From assembly GCF_000284415.1 (NCBI RefSeq), contig NC_017059.1, forward strand, positions 642,021 to 706,020: 64,000 nucleotides of DNA, read 5' to 3'. Of this stretch, positions 36,521 to 45,417 are shown piece by piece (position 1 is the stretch's first letter; each line of letters begins with the position of its first letter). The notes under the pieces are model-generated. The model was given only the letters and a program-made list of their open reading frames with translations. It did no database searches and was not told where the DNA came from. Made by a program: the position numbers and the translations under genes. This DNA is from Pararhodospirillum photometricum DSM 122. GTDB taxonomy: Bacteria > Pseudomonadota > Alphaproteobacteria > Rhodospirillales > Rhodospirillaceae.

Positions 36521-36760
36521 GCTTCGCTCCCAATGGACCGTTTCGCCGTGTCTCGCTTTATGGAAGCCTTGGGCGAGCGGCTCAAGGTCTTTTTTCCAGT
36601 CAAACCAAAAAACTGCATAACAGGCTGAATAAAATCGGAAAGCCCGTCGATTCCCCGGGGCTCACCCCTGGCCTTGCTGGGGCTTTTGGGGGTAGGGTGA
36701 GGGCGCGCTCCTCCCCGACCGACCGCCCGGAGCGCCTCACCGCACAGGCAGGACGATGTC

Positions 36761-39700
36761 ATGACCCACCCCTTCCCCTCGCTGGAGACCCCTCTTGCCC
36801 TGGGCTTTACCGTCGCCGACCTCTACACCGACGATGGGCTCGCGCGAGCGGACGCGGCCTTCCTGGACACCCTGAGCGACACAGCACCCGATCTGGCCCA
36901 GGCCCTGCGCACCGCGCGCGCGGCCCCCGACAGCTTGGAGCCCAAGGCTCTCTCGGCCTTGATGCTGGCCCTGGCCCCGTATGTTGACGACTTTCTCGGG
37001 CGGTTGTTCAAGATCAGCGAGGCCCTGGCCGCGGCTGCCGAGCGCCACCACGCGCTGGCCCCCCTCTACGCCTGCAAGCGAAGCTTCGTGCAGCGTATTG
37101 CCATCAAGCGGATCCGGGAGGCCGAAGCCCGCTTGGAAAACCCAGCCAGCCTGGAAGCGGCGCTGGCCCCCCTGATCGGCGCGCCGCTTGACGACGAACG
37201 CGCCTTCGCCCGGGCCGTGCTGCGCTGGCTGGACAACGACAAGGCCCACAGCGAAGCCCTGGACCTTGCCACCCACTTCGCCGCCTGGGCCGCCGAGACG
37301 CCCGAAGGGCAGGCCCGCTTCGCCGGCGGCGTCTTGTTCCGCCTGCCGCGCCAGCATGACATGGAACGGCTGGTGCCGACCCATGAGGTCGTGGAGGATG
37401 GGGTCTGCCGCCAAAGGCTGCCCGAGGCCCAGTTGCGCAACCGCGATGGCTTTGCCCTCACTGATACGGGCTGCGATCTGGCCCATGGCCTCTACGAGAC
37501 CAGCTATTGCCTGTCTTGCCATCACACCGGCCACGACAGTTGCTCCCACGGCATGCCCGACCGCAAGACCGGCGGGATCGCCGTCAATGCGCTGGGCCGG
37601 GAGATGCTGGGCTGCCCCTTGTCCATGCGCATCTCGGAAATGAACGAGGCCAAGGGCCAGGGGCATGTCATCGGTGCCTTGGCTCTGATCGTGGTAGACA
37701 ATCCCCTGTGTGCCGGCACCGGGCACCGCATTTGCAATGACTGCATGGTGTCGTGCGTTTATCAGAACCAAGCTCGGGATCCGGTCAACATTCCCGAGGT
37801 GGAAACCCGCGTGCTCAAGGACGTGCTCGACCTGCCCTGGGGCTTCGAGATGTACAGCCTGCTCACGCGCTGGAATCCGCTCAACCTGGAGCGCCCCCTG
37901 CCCCGGCCGGCCTCGGGCCGCACCGTTCTGGTCGCCGGCTTGGGGCCAGCCGGATACACCCTCGCCCATCACTTGCTCAACGACGGCCACACCGTGGTGG
38001 CGATCGACGGCCTCAAGATCGAACCCCTCGACCCTCATTTGAGCGGGGTGGATTCCCTGGGGCGGCGGGTGCCGTTTCGGGCCATCGAGCGCTGGGCCGA
38101 GTTTTATGAGCCGCTTGATCGCCGGGTGATGGGCGGCTTTGGCGGGGTGGCCGAGTATGGCATCACCGTGCGCTGGGACAAAAATTTCCTCACCATCATC
38201 CGGCTGCTGCTGGAACGCCGGGCGCGCTTCACCATGGTGGGCGGCGTGCGCCTGGGCGGCACCCTCACCCCCGAGGACGCTTTCGCGCTTGGCTTCGACC
38301 ACGTGGCCCTGTGCCTGGGCGCCGGGCGGCCGACCATCGTGCCCATGAAAAACGGCCTGGCACGGGGGGTCCGCCAAGCCAGCGACTTCTTGATGGCCTT
38401 GCAGTTGACCGGGGCCGGCCGGCGCGATTCGGTGGCCAATCTTCAAGTGCGCCTGCCCGTGGCGGTGATCGGCGGCGGCCTGACCGCCATTGATGCCTGC
38501 ACGGAAGCCCTAGCCTATTACCCCATCCAGGTGGAAAAGTTCCTGGCGCGCTACGAGATCTTGGTGGCAGAACGCGGCGAGGCCTCGGTGCGCGCCAGTT
38601 GGAGCGAGGAAGAGCGCGAAATCGCCGAGGAGTTCCTGGTCCACGCCCGGGCGCTGCGCGCCGAACGGGTCAACGCCCGGCGCCAGGGCCGCCCGCCCCG
38701 CCTGCGGTCCATGGTGCAAAGCTGGGGCGGCGCCACCCTTTACTACCGCCGCCGCCTGCTCGATGCCCCGGCCTATCGCAACAATCACGAGGAGATCCAA
38801 AAGGCCTTCGAGGAGGGCATCGCCGTCGCCGAGCGCCTGACCCCCGAAGAAGTCGAACTCGATCGCTTCGGCCATGCCGCCTTCTTGCGCCTGCGCCACG
38901 TCAACACCCGCAAAGAGCACATCGTGCCAGCCCGCACCGTGATTGTCGCGGCCGGTACCGTCCCCAACACCGTGCTGGCCCGCGAACCCGGGGGCAGCAC
39001 CCTGACCCTGGATGGCAAGTATTTCCAGGCGGTGGACGAGACCGGCACCAAGGTCCAGCCCGAGCCCCGGCCCAAGCCGGCCGAGGCCCAAGTGCTGACC
39101 CGGATCAACCCCGACGGCACGGCCATCAGCTTTTTCGGCGACCAACACCCGTCCTATGCCGGCAACGTGGTGGCGGCCATGGCCTCGGCCCGCCAGGGCT
39201 ATGGGGTGATCTCCCGCCTGCTCGCCCAACGCCCGGCCGGCGAGGACAAGGGGCCGGCCCTGCAAGCCCTGGTCATTGATCAGTTCCGGCCCACGGTGCA
39301 TGCCCTGGTCCGCCACACCCCGACCATCATCGAACTGGTGGTGCGTGCCCCAGCGGCGGCCCGACGCTTCGAGCCCGGCCAGTTCTACCGCCTGCAAAAC
39401 TTCGAGCGCTTCGCCCACCGCATCGACGACACGACCTTAGCCATGGAAGGCGTCGCCCTGACCGGAGCCTGGGTGGATAAGGAAGCCGGTCTGCTCTCGA
39501 TGATCGTGCTGGAAATGGGCGGCTCCTCCGATCTGGTCGCCCACCTCGCCCCCGGCGAGCCGGTCGTCGTCATGGGGCCGACCGGCGCCCCCACCACCTT
39601 ACCCAAGCACGAAACCGTGCTGCTGGCCGGCGGCGGCTTGGGCAACGCCGTCTTGTTCTCGATCGGCCGCGCCTTGCGGGCCCGCGACAACAAGGTCCTG

Positions 39701-40261
39701 TACTTCGCCGGCTACAAGGGCCTGCACGACCGCTACCGCCTGGACGATCTCCACGCCGCCGCCGATGTGGTCGTGTGGTGCTGCGACCAAGCCCCGGGCT
39801 TCGTGCCCGAGCGGCCCCAGGACCTGAGCTTCGTCGGCACCATCGTCGATGCCATGGTGGCCTATGGCGACGGACGCCTGGGCGCCCAGCCCCTGCCCCT
39901 CGGCGACGTCAGTCGGATCCTGGCCATCGGCTCGGATCGCATGATGCAAGCCGTCACCAAAGCCCGCCACACGGTTCTCGCCCCCTTCCTGCGTGAAGGC
40001 CATATCGCCATCGGCTCCATCAACTCGCCGATGCAGTGCATGATGAAGGAGATTTGCGGGCAGTGCCTCCAGCCCCAAGTGGATCCGGTAACGGGAGAGA
40101 CGGTGATTGTCTTTACCTGCTTTAACCAGGACCAACCCCTGGACAAGGTCGATTTCGCCGCCCTCGCCCAACGGCTGGGGCAAAACAGCGTGCCCGAAAA
40201 GCTGACCCGTCAGTGGATCGACCGTTGTTTGAAGCGGTTGGGCAAGCGGGTTGAGGCGTAG
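36761..40261 (+). CDS. large NfnAB-like FAD/iron-sulfur pyridine nucleotide oxidoreductase fusion
   Basis: A single 1166-residue chain. Residues 1-245 are helical and unlike known domains. Next come cysteines like those of GltD/NfnB N-termini (C250, C253, C261, C285, then C317, C325, C328, C332), which could bind two [4Fe-4S] clusters. Residues 390-860 are a GltD-type FAD/NAD(P) module (VLVAGLGPAGYTLA, then VAVIGGGLTAIDACTEAL). From ~865 there is a PyrK/NfnA-like ferredoxin reductase (RFEPGQFYRLQ, LLAGGGLGNAVLFSIG), ending in a [2Fe-2S] motif C1093-x5-C1099-x2-C1102-x17-C1120. Together they resemble a one-chain NfnAB transhydrogenase. Bifurcation is inferred. Alone in its transcription unit; cytoplasmic. 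Confidence 0.8.
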   Translation: MTHPFPSLETPLALGFTVADLYTDDGLARADAAFLDTLSDTAPDLAQALRTARAAPDSLEPKALSALMLALAPYVDDFLGRLFKISEALAAAAERHHALAPLYACKRSFVQRIAIKRIREAEARLENPASLEAALAPLIGAPLDDERAFARAVLRWLDNDKAHSEALDLATHFAAWAAETPEGQARFAGGVLFRLPRQHDMERLVPTHEVVEDGVCRQRLPEAQLRNRDGFALTDTGCDLAHGLYETSYCLSCHHTGHDSCSHGMPDRKTGGIAVNALGREMLGCPLSMRISEMNEAKGQGHVIGALALIVVDNPLCAGTGHRICNDCMVSCVYQNQARDPVNIPEVETRVLKDVLDLPWGFEMYSLLTRWNPLNLERPLPRPASGRTVLVAGLGPAGYTLAHHLLNDGHTVVAIDGLKIEPLDPHLSGVDSLGRRVPFRAIERWAEFYEPLDRRVMGGFGGVAEYGITVRWDKNFLTIIRLLLERRARFTMVGGVRLGGTLTPEDAFALGFDHVALCLGAGRPTIVPMKNGLARGVRQASDFLMALQLTGAGRRDSVANLQVRLPVAVIGGGLTAIDACTEALAYYPIQVEKFLARYEILVAERGEASVRASWSEEEREIAEEFLVHARALRAERVNARRQGRPPRLRSMVQSWGGATLYYRRRLLDAPAYRNNHEEIQKAFEEGIAVAERLTPEEVELDRFGHAAFLRLRHVNTRKEHIVPARTVIVAAGTVPNTVLAREPGGSTLTLDGKYFQAVDETGTKVQPEPRPKPAEAQVLTRINPDGTAISFFGDQHPSYAGNVVAAMASARQGYGVISRLLAQRPAGEDKGPALQALVIDQFRPTVHALVRHTPTIIELVVRAPAAARRFEPGQFYRLQNFERFAHRIDDTTLAMEGVALTGAWVDKEAGLLSMIVLEMGGSSDLVAHLAPGEPVVVMGPTGAPTTLPKHETVLLAGGGLGNAVLFSIGRALRARDNKVLYFAGYKGLHDRYRLDDLHAAADVVVWCCDQAPGFVPERPQDLSFVGTIVDAMVAYGDGRLGAQPLPLGDVSRILAIGSDRMMQAVTKARHTVLAPFLREGHIAIGSINSPMQCMMKEICGQCLQPQVDPVTGETVIVFTCFNQDQPLDKVDFAALAQRLGQNSVPEKLTRQWIDRCLKRLGKRVEA

Positions 40262-40272
40262 AGGTCGAAGGG

Positions 40273-40306
40273 AAGGCTGGGGAGGCGTGGCCTCCCCAGA
40301 CCCCTC
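40273..40306 (-). repeat. palindromic element copy (k)
   Basis: AAGGCTGGGGAGGC, GT, GGCCTCCCCAGACCCCTC, between the oxidoreductase and the convergent outer-membrane protein gene. Confidence 0.88.
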
Positions 40307-40324
40307 AGCTCTGAAAGGAAGGAG

Positions 40325-41236
40325 TTAGAAGAGGGGGGCGACGAAGCGGAGGTTCAGGAAGTCGCCGCCGACGTCGTTCTGGGTATAGACGTTGTGGTTC
40401 CAAGTCGCCATCACTGACAGGCCGCCGAACTGATAGCCAATAATCGGGCCAATGCCATAGGACGCCACGATGCTGTCCTTGACCTCCCGGCCGTTCAGGG
40501 TGTCGGAATTCAACTGGTTTTGCTGGTGGGCGCCCAGGCCAAAGGTCCACTTGTCGAGGGTCTTGGTTGCCGTATAGTCGCCCGAGAACTGAACCCCGGA
40601 TTTGTACTCATAGCCCGGCGCATGGGTGGCATCGACCGGAATGGTCAGGTGTAGATCCGCGCTCAGGTTCCAGCCGTCATGCAGCCAGCTCAGGCCCAAG
40701 TCAGGCTGAACAGCGGTGTAGCCGTTGCCCGAGGGCAGCCCGCCATTCAACCGCTTGCCCTTGACCAGATCAGCCGGCGTCGTACTGGCGTCATCAAGAT
40801 AAATCGACAGGCCGGGCTTGATGAAAAAGTCGTCGATCTTCCAGGAAAGCTGGCCCGGAATCAAAATCGTGTTGTAAAAGCCCCAGTTGCCCGAGCCCTT
40901 GCCCTGGGCCTCAAAGTCCGTATAGGCAATGGGCTGGGCAATGCCTACAGCATAGTCAGCCCCGAACACCTTTAGCCCGGTGGACCACAACAACACCGGC
41001 ACTTCCACCAACGCCGTCAAGTTGGTGCCATGCACCCGATTGCCGTCCGCATCCCGCTTCTGGTAGTTCGCCCAGTAGTTATTCAGAATGAAATAGACCC
41101 CTTTCGGCGGCAAAGCCCCCGCCGCCAATCCTTCGTTCACCCCCTTGAGTTGGGGGTCCCACAATTCCGTGGCGGACGCCGTGGAAGACGCCATCACAGC
41201 CCCCATCAAGGCCGCCGCAGCCAGGATCTTTTTCAT
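40325..41236 (-). CDS. outer-membrane beta-barrel protein, MetA-pathway phenol degradation family
   Basis: A 303-residue protein with a clear signal peptide (MKKILAAAALMGAVMAS ... ASA). It then has many short amphipathic strands ending in an aromatic-terminal LRFVAPLF, typical of outer-membrane barrels. The pattern FILNNYWANYQKRDADGNRV and TALVEVPVLLWST matches the Phenol_MetA_deg (SphA-like) family, often linked to export or uptake of aromatic or hydrophobic compounds. The substrate is unknown. Start ATG 41236 follows GGAGGGAAG. Alone, with repeat copy (l) behind. Confidence 0.8.
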   Translation of the reverse strand: MKKILAAAALMGAVMASSTASATELWDPQLKGVNEGLAAGALPPKGVYFILNNYWANYQKRDADGNRVHGTNLTALVEVPVLLWSTGLKVFGADYAVGIAQPIAYTDFEAQGKGSGNWGFYNTILIPGQLSWKIDDFFIKPGLSIYLDDASTTPADLVKGKRLNGGLPSGNGYTAVQPDLGLSWLHDGWNLSADLHLTIPVDATHAPGYEYKSGVQFSGDYTATKTLDKWTFGLGAHQQNQLNSDTLNGREVKDSIVASYGIGPIIGYQFGGLSVMATWNHNVYTQNDVGGDFLNLRFVAPLF

Positions 41237-41434
41237 TCCGCTTCCCTCCATAAGTCTTTCTCTGTGATGAAGACAAGCCCCCCTCGGCACGCCCCTGTAA
41301 TACCGAGCGAACCGTCCCTCCAGACTTGGGCGGGTCTTGCGTCTGCGATGCTTTGTGTACTCAAGGATGGGAGCATAAACGTAAAGAGAATCCCCCGCAA
41401 ACCCTTGGGGGCGAAAATGTGTCGAAAAAAAGAA

Positions 41435-41468
41435 CGGCCGGGGAGGCACGGCCTCCCCAGACCCCTCG
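41435..41468 (-). repeat. palindromic element copy (l)
   Basis: CGGCCGGGGAGGC, AC, GGCCTCCCCAGACCCCTC, at the tetR 3' end. The rest of the gap 41237-41434 holds no clear signal. Confidence 0.85.
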
Positions 41469-41484
41469 GGCATAGGGAGGGCGA

Positions 41485-42132
41485 TCAACGCCGCCGCGCA
41501 ATCCCCTGGATCAGGATATCGCTGGCGATTTCGAAGACTGCTTCGGGATCGAGAGACTGATAAGAGGGGGCGAGCGTCCGCAGGCGCGGGTATTGTCCCT
41601 CCGGCGTTTCCAAGATCTCCCGCGCCTCGCCTGCGGTCGCGGGTCGGATCAGCCCGCCGATTTCGCCCATGCACAGGCCGATCACACTCGCATACCACGC
41701 GAGACAGACGGCCGGAGCGTCCGCGTCCGCTACTCCGGCCTCCGCCAGTGCGCGATGCACCATCTCGATCGGAGCGAAATCTGAGACACCGGTGTTGAGG
41801 AACCGCTGGATCAGGCCGAAGGTGTTGGGATGGCCCAGCGCCAGCGCGCGATAATGACGGGCGTGATCGCGCAGTCGCTCATGCCACACTTTTGACTCGT
41901 CCACGCTTTCCAGCCGCGCTGTCAGCGCATCGGCCATCGCTCGGAACAGGCCGTCTTTATTTTTAAAGTGATAGAGGATCGCCATCGGATCACAACCGAC
42001 GCGCTCGCCAAGTTTGCGAACACTGAAAACGCTTTCGCCGGCTTCTTCCAGGAAGTCTATGGCGGTCTGGAGAATGGCGTCTTTCGATAAGCTACGCGGG
42101 CCAGCTCCGACGCGGCTGGTCTTTCTCGGCAT
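41485..42132 (-). CDS. TetR/AcrR-family transcriptional regulator
   Basis: A 215-residue regulator. The N-terminal helix-turn-helix reads FSVRKLGERVGCDPMAILYHFKNKDGLFRAM, followed by a long helical ligand domain. The start ATG 42132 follows AAGGAAGG. It lies 35 bases behind the CDF transporter stop, on the same strand, so it is probably the second gene of a cdf-tetR operon. A palindromic operator before the operon (43186-43204) fits autoregulation. The ligand is probably a metal or another exported compound. Codon usage is less GC-extreme than the neighbours, suggesting transfer of the pair. Confidence 0.87.
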   Translation of the reverse strand: MPRKTSRVGAGPRSLSKDAILQTAIDFLEEAGESVFSVRKLGERVGCDPMAILYHFKNKDGLFRAMADALTARLESVDESKVWHERLRDHARHYRALALGHPNTFGLIQRFLNTGVSDFAPIEMVHRALAEAGVADADAPAVCLAWYASVIGLCMGEIGGLIRPATAGEAREILETPEGQYPRLRTLAPSYQSLDPEAVFEIASDILIQGIARRR

Positions 42133-42167
42133 TGCAATGCCTTCCTTTGTTCGTCGTGCCGGGCGGC

Positions 42168-43121
42168 TCATTCCGCCCACTCGGGGTCTCCGGTAAAGAC
42201 GATCGTAAGCCAGCGATCCGGCCCTTCGCCACCGACCGCGTCGCCGATCTCGACACGCAGCGCGTCCCATTCGCCGATGGTCCGCGCCGGTGCATCGGCT
42301 GGAACGATGAAGTAAAGCTCGATCTCCTTCGAGCGGCCGACCCGGGCAACATAGGCGCGGTACGAGTCAAGGCCGTGCTTTTCGACGAAGGCCCGCGCCA
42401 CCGTGTCGATATGCGCCTTGAGGTCGGCCGGCGTCACGAGGAACATATCAGCCAGCGCTTGGCGGACGGTCGAGATCGGCAGCGGGATGATAAGCAGGCA
42501 GACAAACGCCAGAACCGCCGGGTCGATATAGGGCGAAATCCACTGCCATTTCGTATCCTGGACCGCATAGCCAAGGCAAAAGGCCATCAAAAGCGCCGCC
42601 GTAATTCCGGCAGACATGACCCAGGCCTTGACGTCGAGCCGGACGAACTCGGAGCCGATTTTACGGTTGGCGCGCACCTCGACAATGGCAACGGCGGCGC
42701 AGGCGATCAGCGTGATGACGGCATAGACAACAGCCCAACCGAATTCGAGGTCACGCCCGCCTTCAAGCAGACTGCTCAGCGCATTGACCAGCGCATAGAC
42801 CGCCACGCCGATCAGCAGCGTCCCATTCAGCCCCAGCACCATCGGCTCCAGATGCCAAAACCCCATCGAAAACCGCTCCCGCACCTTCCGCGATAGGTTC
42901 TTGGAAACGGTATGAGCGGTGATGAGATTAACCACGATCAGGGACAGCAAGCTCATGCTGGCATCGACGAGCGAATAAACCCCATCGAAGACAATGGAGA
43001 ACGAACCAGAGATAAGGCCGAAGCCAATGCCGAGTGACGAGATCACCAGCGTCACGGCGATGGACGTTCTCAGCACACCACGTTCGTCACTCAGGTCGAA
43101 AAAGCGGGGCTTCGCGGTCAT
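42168..43121 (-). CDS. cation diffusion facilitator (CDF) family transporter
   Basis: A 317-residue inner-membrane protein with about six helices. The CDF signature is SLGIGFGLISGSFSIVFDGVYSLVDASMSLLSL, with aspartates in helix 2 that could bind metal. The cytoplasmic C-terminal domain follows FVRLDVKAWVMS. CDF proteins export Zn, Co, Fe, Mn or Ni by proton exchange. The metal cannot be told. The canonical HxxxD pair is only partly kept. Controlled by promoter and palindromic operator at 43186-43215. tetR follows. Confidence 0.83.
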   Translation of the reverse strand: MTAKPRFFDLSDERGVLRTSIAVTLVISSLGIGFGLISGSFSIVFDGVYSLVDASMSLLSLIVVNLITAHTVSKNLSRKVRERFSMGFWHLEPMVLGLNGTLLIGVAVYALVNALSSLLEGGRDLEFGWAVVYAVITLIACAAVAIVEVRANRKIGSEFVRLDVKAWVMSAGITAALLMAFCLGYAVQDTKWQWISPYIDPAVLAFVCLLIIPLPISTVRQALADMFLVTPADLKAHIDTVARAFVEKHGLDSYRAYVARVGRSKEIELYFIVPADAPARTIGEWDALRVEIGDAVGGEGPDRWLTIVFTGDPEWAE

Positions 43122-43185
43122 GTCTCTGCCAATCGTCTGCCCATCCAGGCACCGGTCAGCGCTACAGCCGTATCCGGACGGAATG

Positions 43186-43215
43186 ATTTCTACAACGTAG
43201 AAATAATCCGGTCAA
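43186..43215 (-). promoter_or_regulatory. promoter and palindromic operator of the cdf-tetR operon
   Basis: On the minus strand TTGACC (43210-43215), 17 bases, then TAGAAA (43187-43192) forms a sigma-70-type promoter. A perfect palindrome, ATTTCTAC at 43186-43193 and GTAGAAAT at 43197-43204 with a 3-base centre, covers the -10. TetR-family operators often look like this, so the downstream TetR probably binds here. Confidence 0.65.
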
Positions 43216-43240
43216 GCTCCCCAACGGCTCAGAAAGGAAT

Positions 43241-43275
43241 GAGGGGTCTGGGGAGGCGCGCCTCCCCAGCCTTCC
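43241..43275 (+). repeat. palindromic element copy (m)
   Basis: GAGGGGTCTGGGGAGGC, GC, GCCTCCCCAGCCTTCC, between the cdf promoter and the tRNA-Val pair. The remainder of 43276-43444 has no recognised feature. Confidence 0.9.
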
Positions 43276-43444
43276 TTTTTTCGGGCCCCCACATCGCGAC
43301 CACCCCGCCTTTTCAAAGGCAGGACGCACGACAAAACCACGCCAACCCACTAAATATGAAGGAGAAAATGCCTCCAGACGCATGCTCTGTTTTCGGCCTC
43401 AGCACGGCCCGAAAATGGATGCGATTCCTGGAAGGAGGAGTAGA

Positions 43445-43519
43445 TGGTGGGCGATGTAGGGATTGAACCTACGACCCCACCCGTGTGAAGGGTGTGCTCT
43501 CCCGCTGAGCTAATCGCCC
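43445..43519 (-). tRNA. tRNA-Val (CAC anticodon), copy 1
   Basis: 75 bases with CCA. Anticodon stem CACCC/GGGTG with loop TTCACAC gives anticodon CAC (valine). Acceptor GGGCGAT, T-arm GGTTCAATCCC. Identical to the next gene. Confidence 0.97.
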
Positions 43520-43544
43520 ATCTACTCTTTGCACCGAGGGGGAA

Positions 43545-43619
43545 TGGTGGGCGATGTAGGGATTGAACCTACGACCCCACCCGTGTGAAGGGTGTGCTCT
43601 CCCGCTGAGCTAATCGCCC
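43545..43619 (-). tRNA. tRNA-Val (CAC anticodon), copy 2
   Basis: Identical to the gene exactly 100 bases away, the pair forming a tandem duplication with a 25-base spacer. Confidence 0.97.
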
Positions 43620-43814
43620 ATTCCACGTCGGTCTCTCGCCGCCGCCTCGGTTGTTCACCGAACCATCCGGCCAGGGCGCGGTTTTTATGACAGGATCGGC
43701 GGGGTGTCAACGGGTTTTTTCCGGGGGGTGTTTTTCGGGCGAAAGACCTTGGTCGAAGGGCGGCAGCGGCGCACAGTGGGGGCGTGGTTGGTGAGGAGGA
43801 AACAGAGGGCTTTC

Positions 43815-44231
43815 ATGGGGACGAGGTCTGTTTACGCGCCGCCCGGGGTGGGGGTGCTGGCGGTAGTGTGGCACGCTGGTCGGGTCGTGCTGGTGCGGCG
43901 GCGCAATGCCCCGCAGGCCGGACGCTGGGGCTTTCCGGGGGGGCGGGTCGAGCCGGGGGAGTCCGTGCGGGCCGCCGCCCAGCGCGAGCTTTGGGAGGAA
44001 ACCGGGATCCGCGCCCGGCCGGTTGCCCTGCTTGAGGTGGTCGAGGCGATGGGCGAGGGAATGCACTGGGTTTTGGTGCCGGTGCTGTGCGCTTGGGAAA
44101 GCGGGGTGCCGGTCGCGGCCTCCGATGTCGATCAGGCCGGGTGGTTTCCCCCCGATGCCTTGCCCACGCCGCTCTGCGACGGCCTTGCGGCAATCTTGCA
44201 CGCGGGCCCACCGAGGGAGACCGGGGCATGA
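43815..44231 (+). CDS. NUDIX hydrolase
   Basis: A 138-residue Nudix protein. The Nudix box reads GGRVEPGESVRAAAQREL then WEETGI, matching G-x5-E-x7-R-E-U-x-E-E-x-G-U with all metal-binding glutamates. It probably cleaves a nucleoside diphosphate derivative such as ADP-ribose. Start ATG 43815 follows AGAGGG. Overlaps the next gene by 4 bases (ATGA). Confidence 0.87.
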   Translation: MGTRSVYAPPGVGVLAVVWHAGRVVLVRRRNAPQAGRWGFPGGRVEPGESVRAAAQRELWEETGIRARPVALLEVVEAMGEGMHWVLVPVLCAWESGVPVAASDVDQAGWFPPDALPTPLCDGLAAILHAGPPRETGA

Positions 44232-45412
44232 GACGGGGGCAGAGTCGCTGCTGCGGTGTTCTAAAGGGGCTGTTACTTGTCCTGGTCGTTGGGGGCCTGC
44301 TGGGCGGCGGGGTTTTTTGGGCGGGCGACGCGCTGTTTCGCGGCAATGCCGACTTCCGCCGCTGGTACAACGTGCTGCGCGCCGAGCCCTATCGCTACGA
44401 GGGGATCCGGCCCGTGTATCGGGAGACCGACCCGGCCTCGTTGATTCGCTTTGCTGGCCCCGAGGACATGGTCCCGCGCCGCGCCGCCCTGGCCGAAGTC
44501 ATCTTTGGTCCGGGCGTCACCACGCCGCCGGCCGACCTGCGGCCCGATCGGGTGGAGCGGGGCGTGGATCCCCAAGGGGTCGCCGCCCTGGCCCCCTATC
44601 GAGACGATCGCGTGGCCTCGATTGACCGCCTGAGCCTGACGGTCGATGAGGGCTTCACCGCCCGCTTTTACGTGCTGCATCCCCGCCATCCCCGGGGTCC
44701 CGTGCTGCTCTATCAGCAGGGCAATGCCGCCACCATCGCCAATGCCGCCTCTCTCCTGGGGCCGCTGCTGGAGCGGGGCGTCACCATCGTGGCCTTCAAT
44801 TATCCCGGCTATGGTGAGAATGTGCTGACCCGACGGTCTTACCCCGGCTATGGGGTGTTCGAGCCCTCCTTGCGCGAGCACATGGCCCTGGACCCCCTGC
44901 CCTTGCGGCGCTTTTTTCTGCCGTTGTTGGCCGGGCTCAACCACGGGCTGGCCGAGACCGGCGCCTTGGTTGCCGACATGGCCGGGATTTCGGCGGGGGG
45001 CTGGGCGACGGTGGTTTTTGCCGCCGTGGAGTCACGGGTGCGCCGCTCTTATCCCATGGCCGGGGCCTATCCCCTCTACCTTCAGCAGCAAGACGACCAC
45101 CCGCCCTCGGAAGAACAGTATTATCGCCCGTTGCTTCAGGCCGCCAATTACCTTGAGCTGTTTGTTATGGGGGCGGTGGGCGAGGGCCGGGCTCAGATTC
45201 AGTTTTTTGGCCAGTACGACCGCTGTTGCCAAAACAACCGCCTGTCCGAGCTCTATGCCCCGGCCGTGCGCGACGCCGCCCAGCGCTTGGGCGGCCGCTT
45301 TGACGTTCACCTCAACACCACCAGCCCCGACCATCGGATCAACGACGACTACGTGGCCCGGATCCTGGCCGACCTAGAGGACCAAGGCCCACCGCCGGCC
45401 CCGGGGGAATAA
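44228..45412 (+). CDS. membrane-anchored alpha/beta-hydrolase-like protein
   Basis: A 394-residue protein with an N-terminal membrane segment (GLLLVLVVGGLLGGGVFWAG). A hydrolase-like domain has VLLYQQGNAATIANAASL, FNYPGYGEN and the nucleophile elbow GISAGG (G-x-S-x-G), with an HRIND histidine near the C-terminus as possible catalytic base. I do not recognise a specific family, and the substrate is unknown. It starts inside the nudix stop, so it is translationally coupled to it. Confidence 0.65.
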   Translation: MRRGQSRCCGVLKGLLLVLVVGGLLGGGVFWAGDALFRGNADFRRWYNVLRAEPYRYEGIRPVYRETDPASLIRFAGPEDMVPRRAALAEVIFGPGVTTPPADLRPDRVERGVDPQGVAALAPYRDDRVASIDRLSLTVDEGFTARFYVLHPRHPRGPVLLYQQGNAATIANAASLLGPLLERGVTIVAFNYPGYGENVLTRRSYPGYGVFEPSLREHMALDPLPLRRFFLPLLAGLNHGLAETGALVADMAGISAGGWATVVFAAVESRVRRSYPMAGAYPLYLQQQDDHPPSEEQYYRPLLQAANYLELFVMGAVGEGRAQIQFFGQYDRCCQNNRLSELYAPAVRDAAQRLGGRFDVHLNTTSPDHRINDDYVARILADLEDQGPPPAPGE

Positions 45413-45417
45413 AGGCC

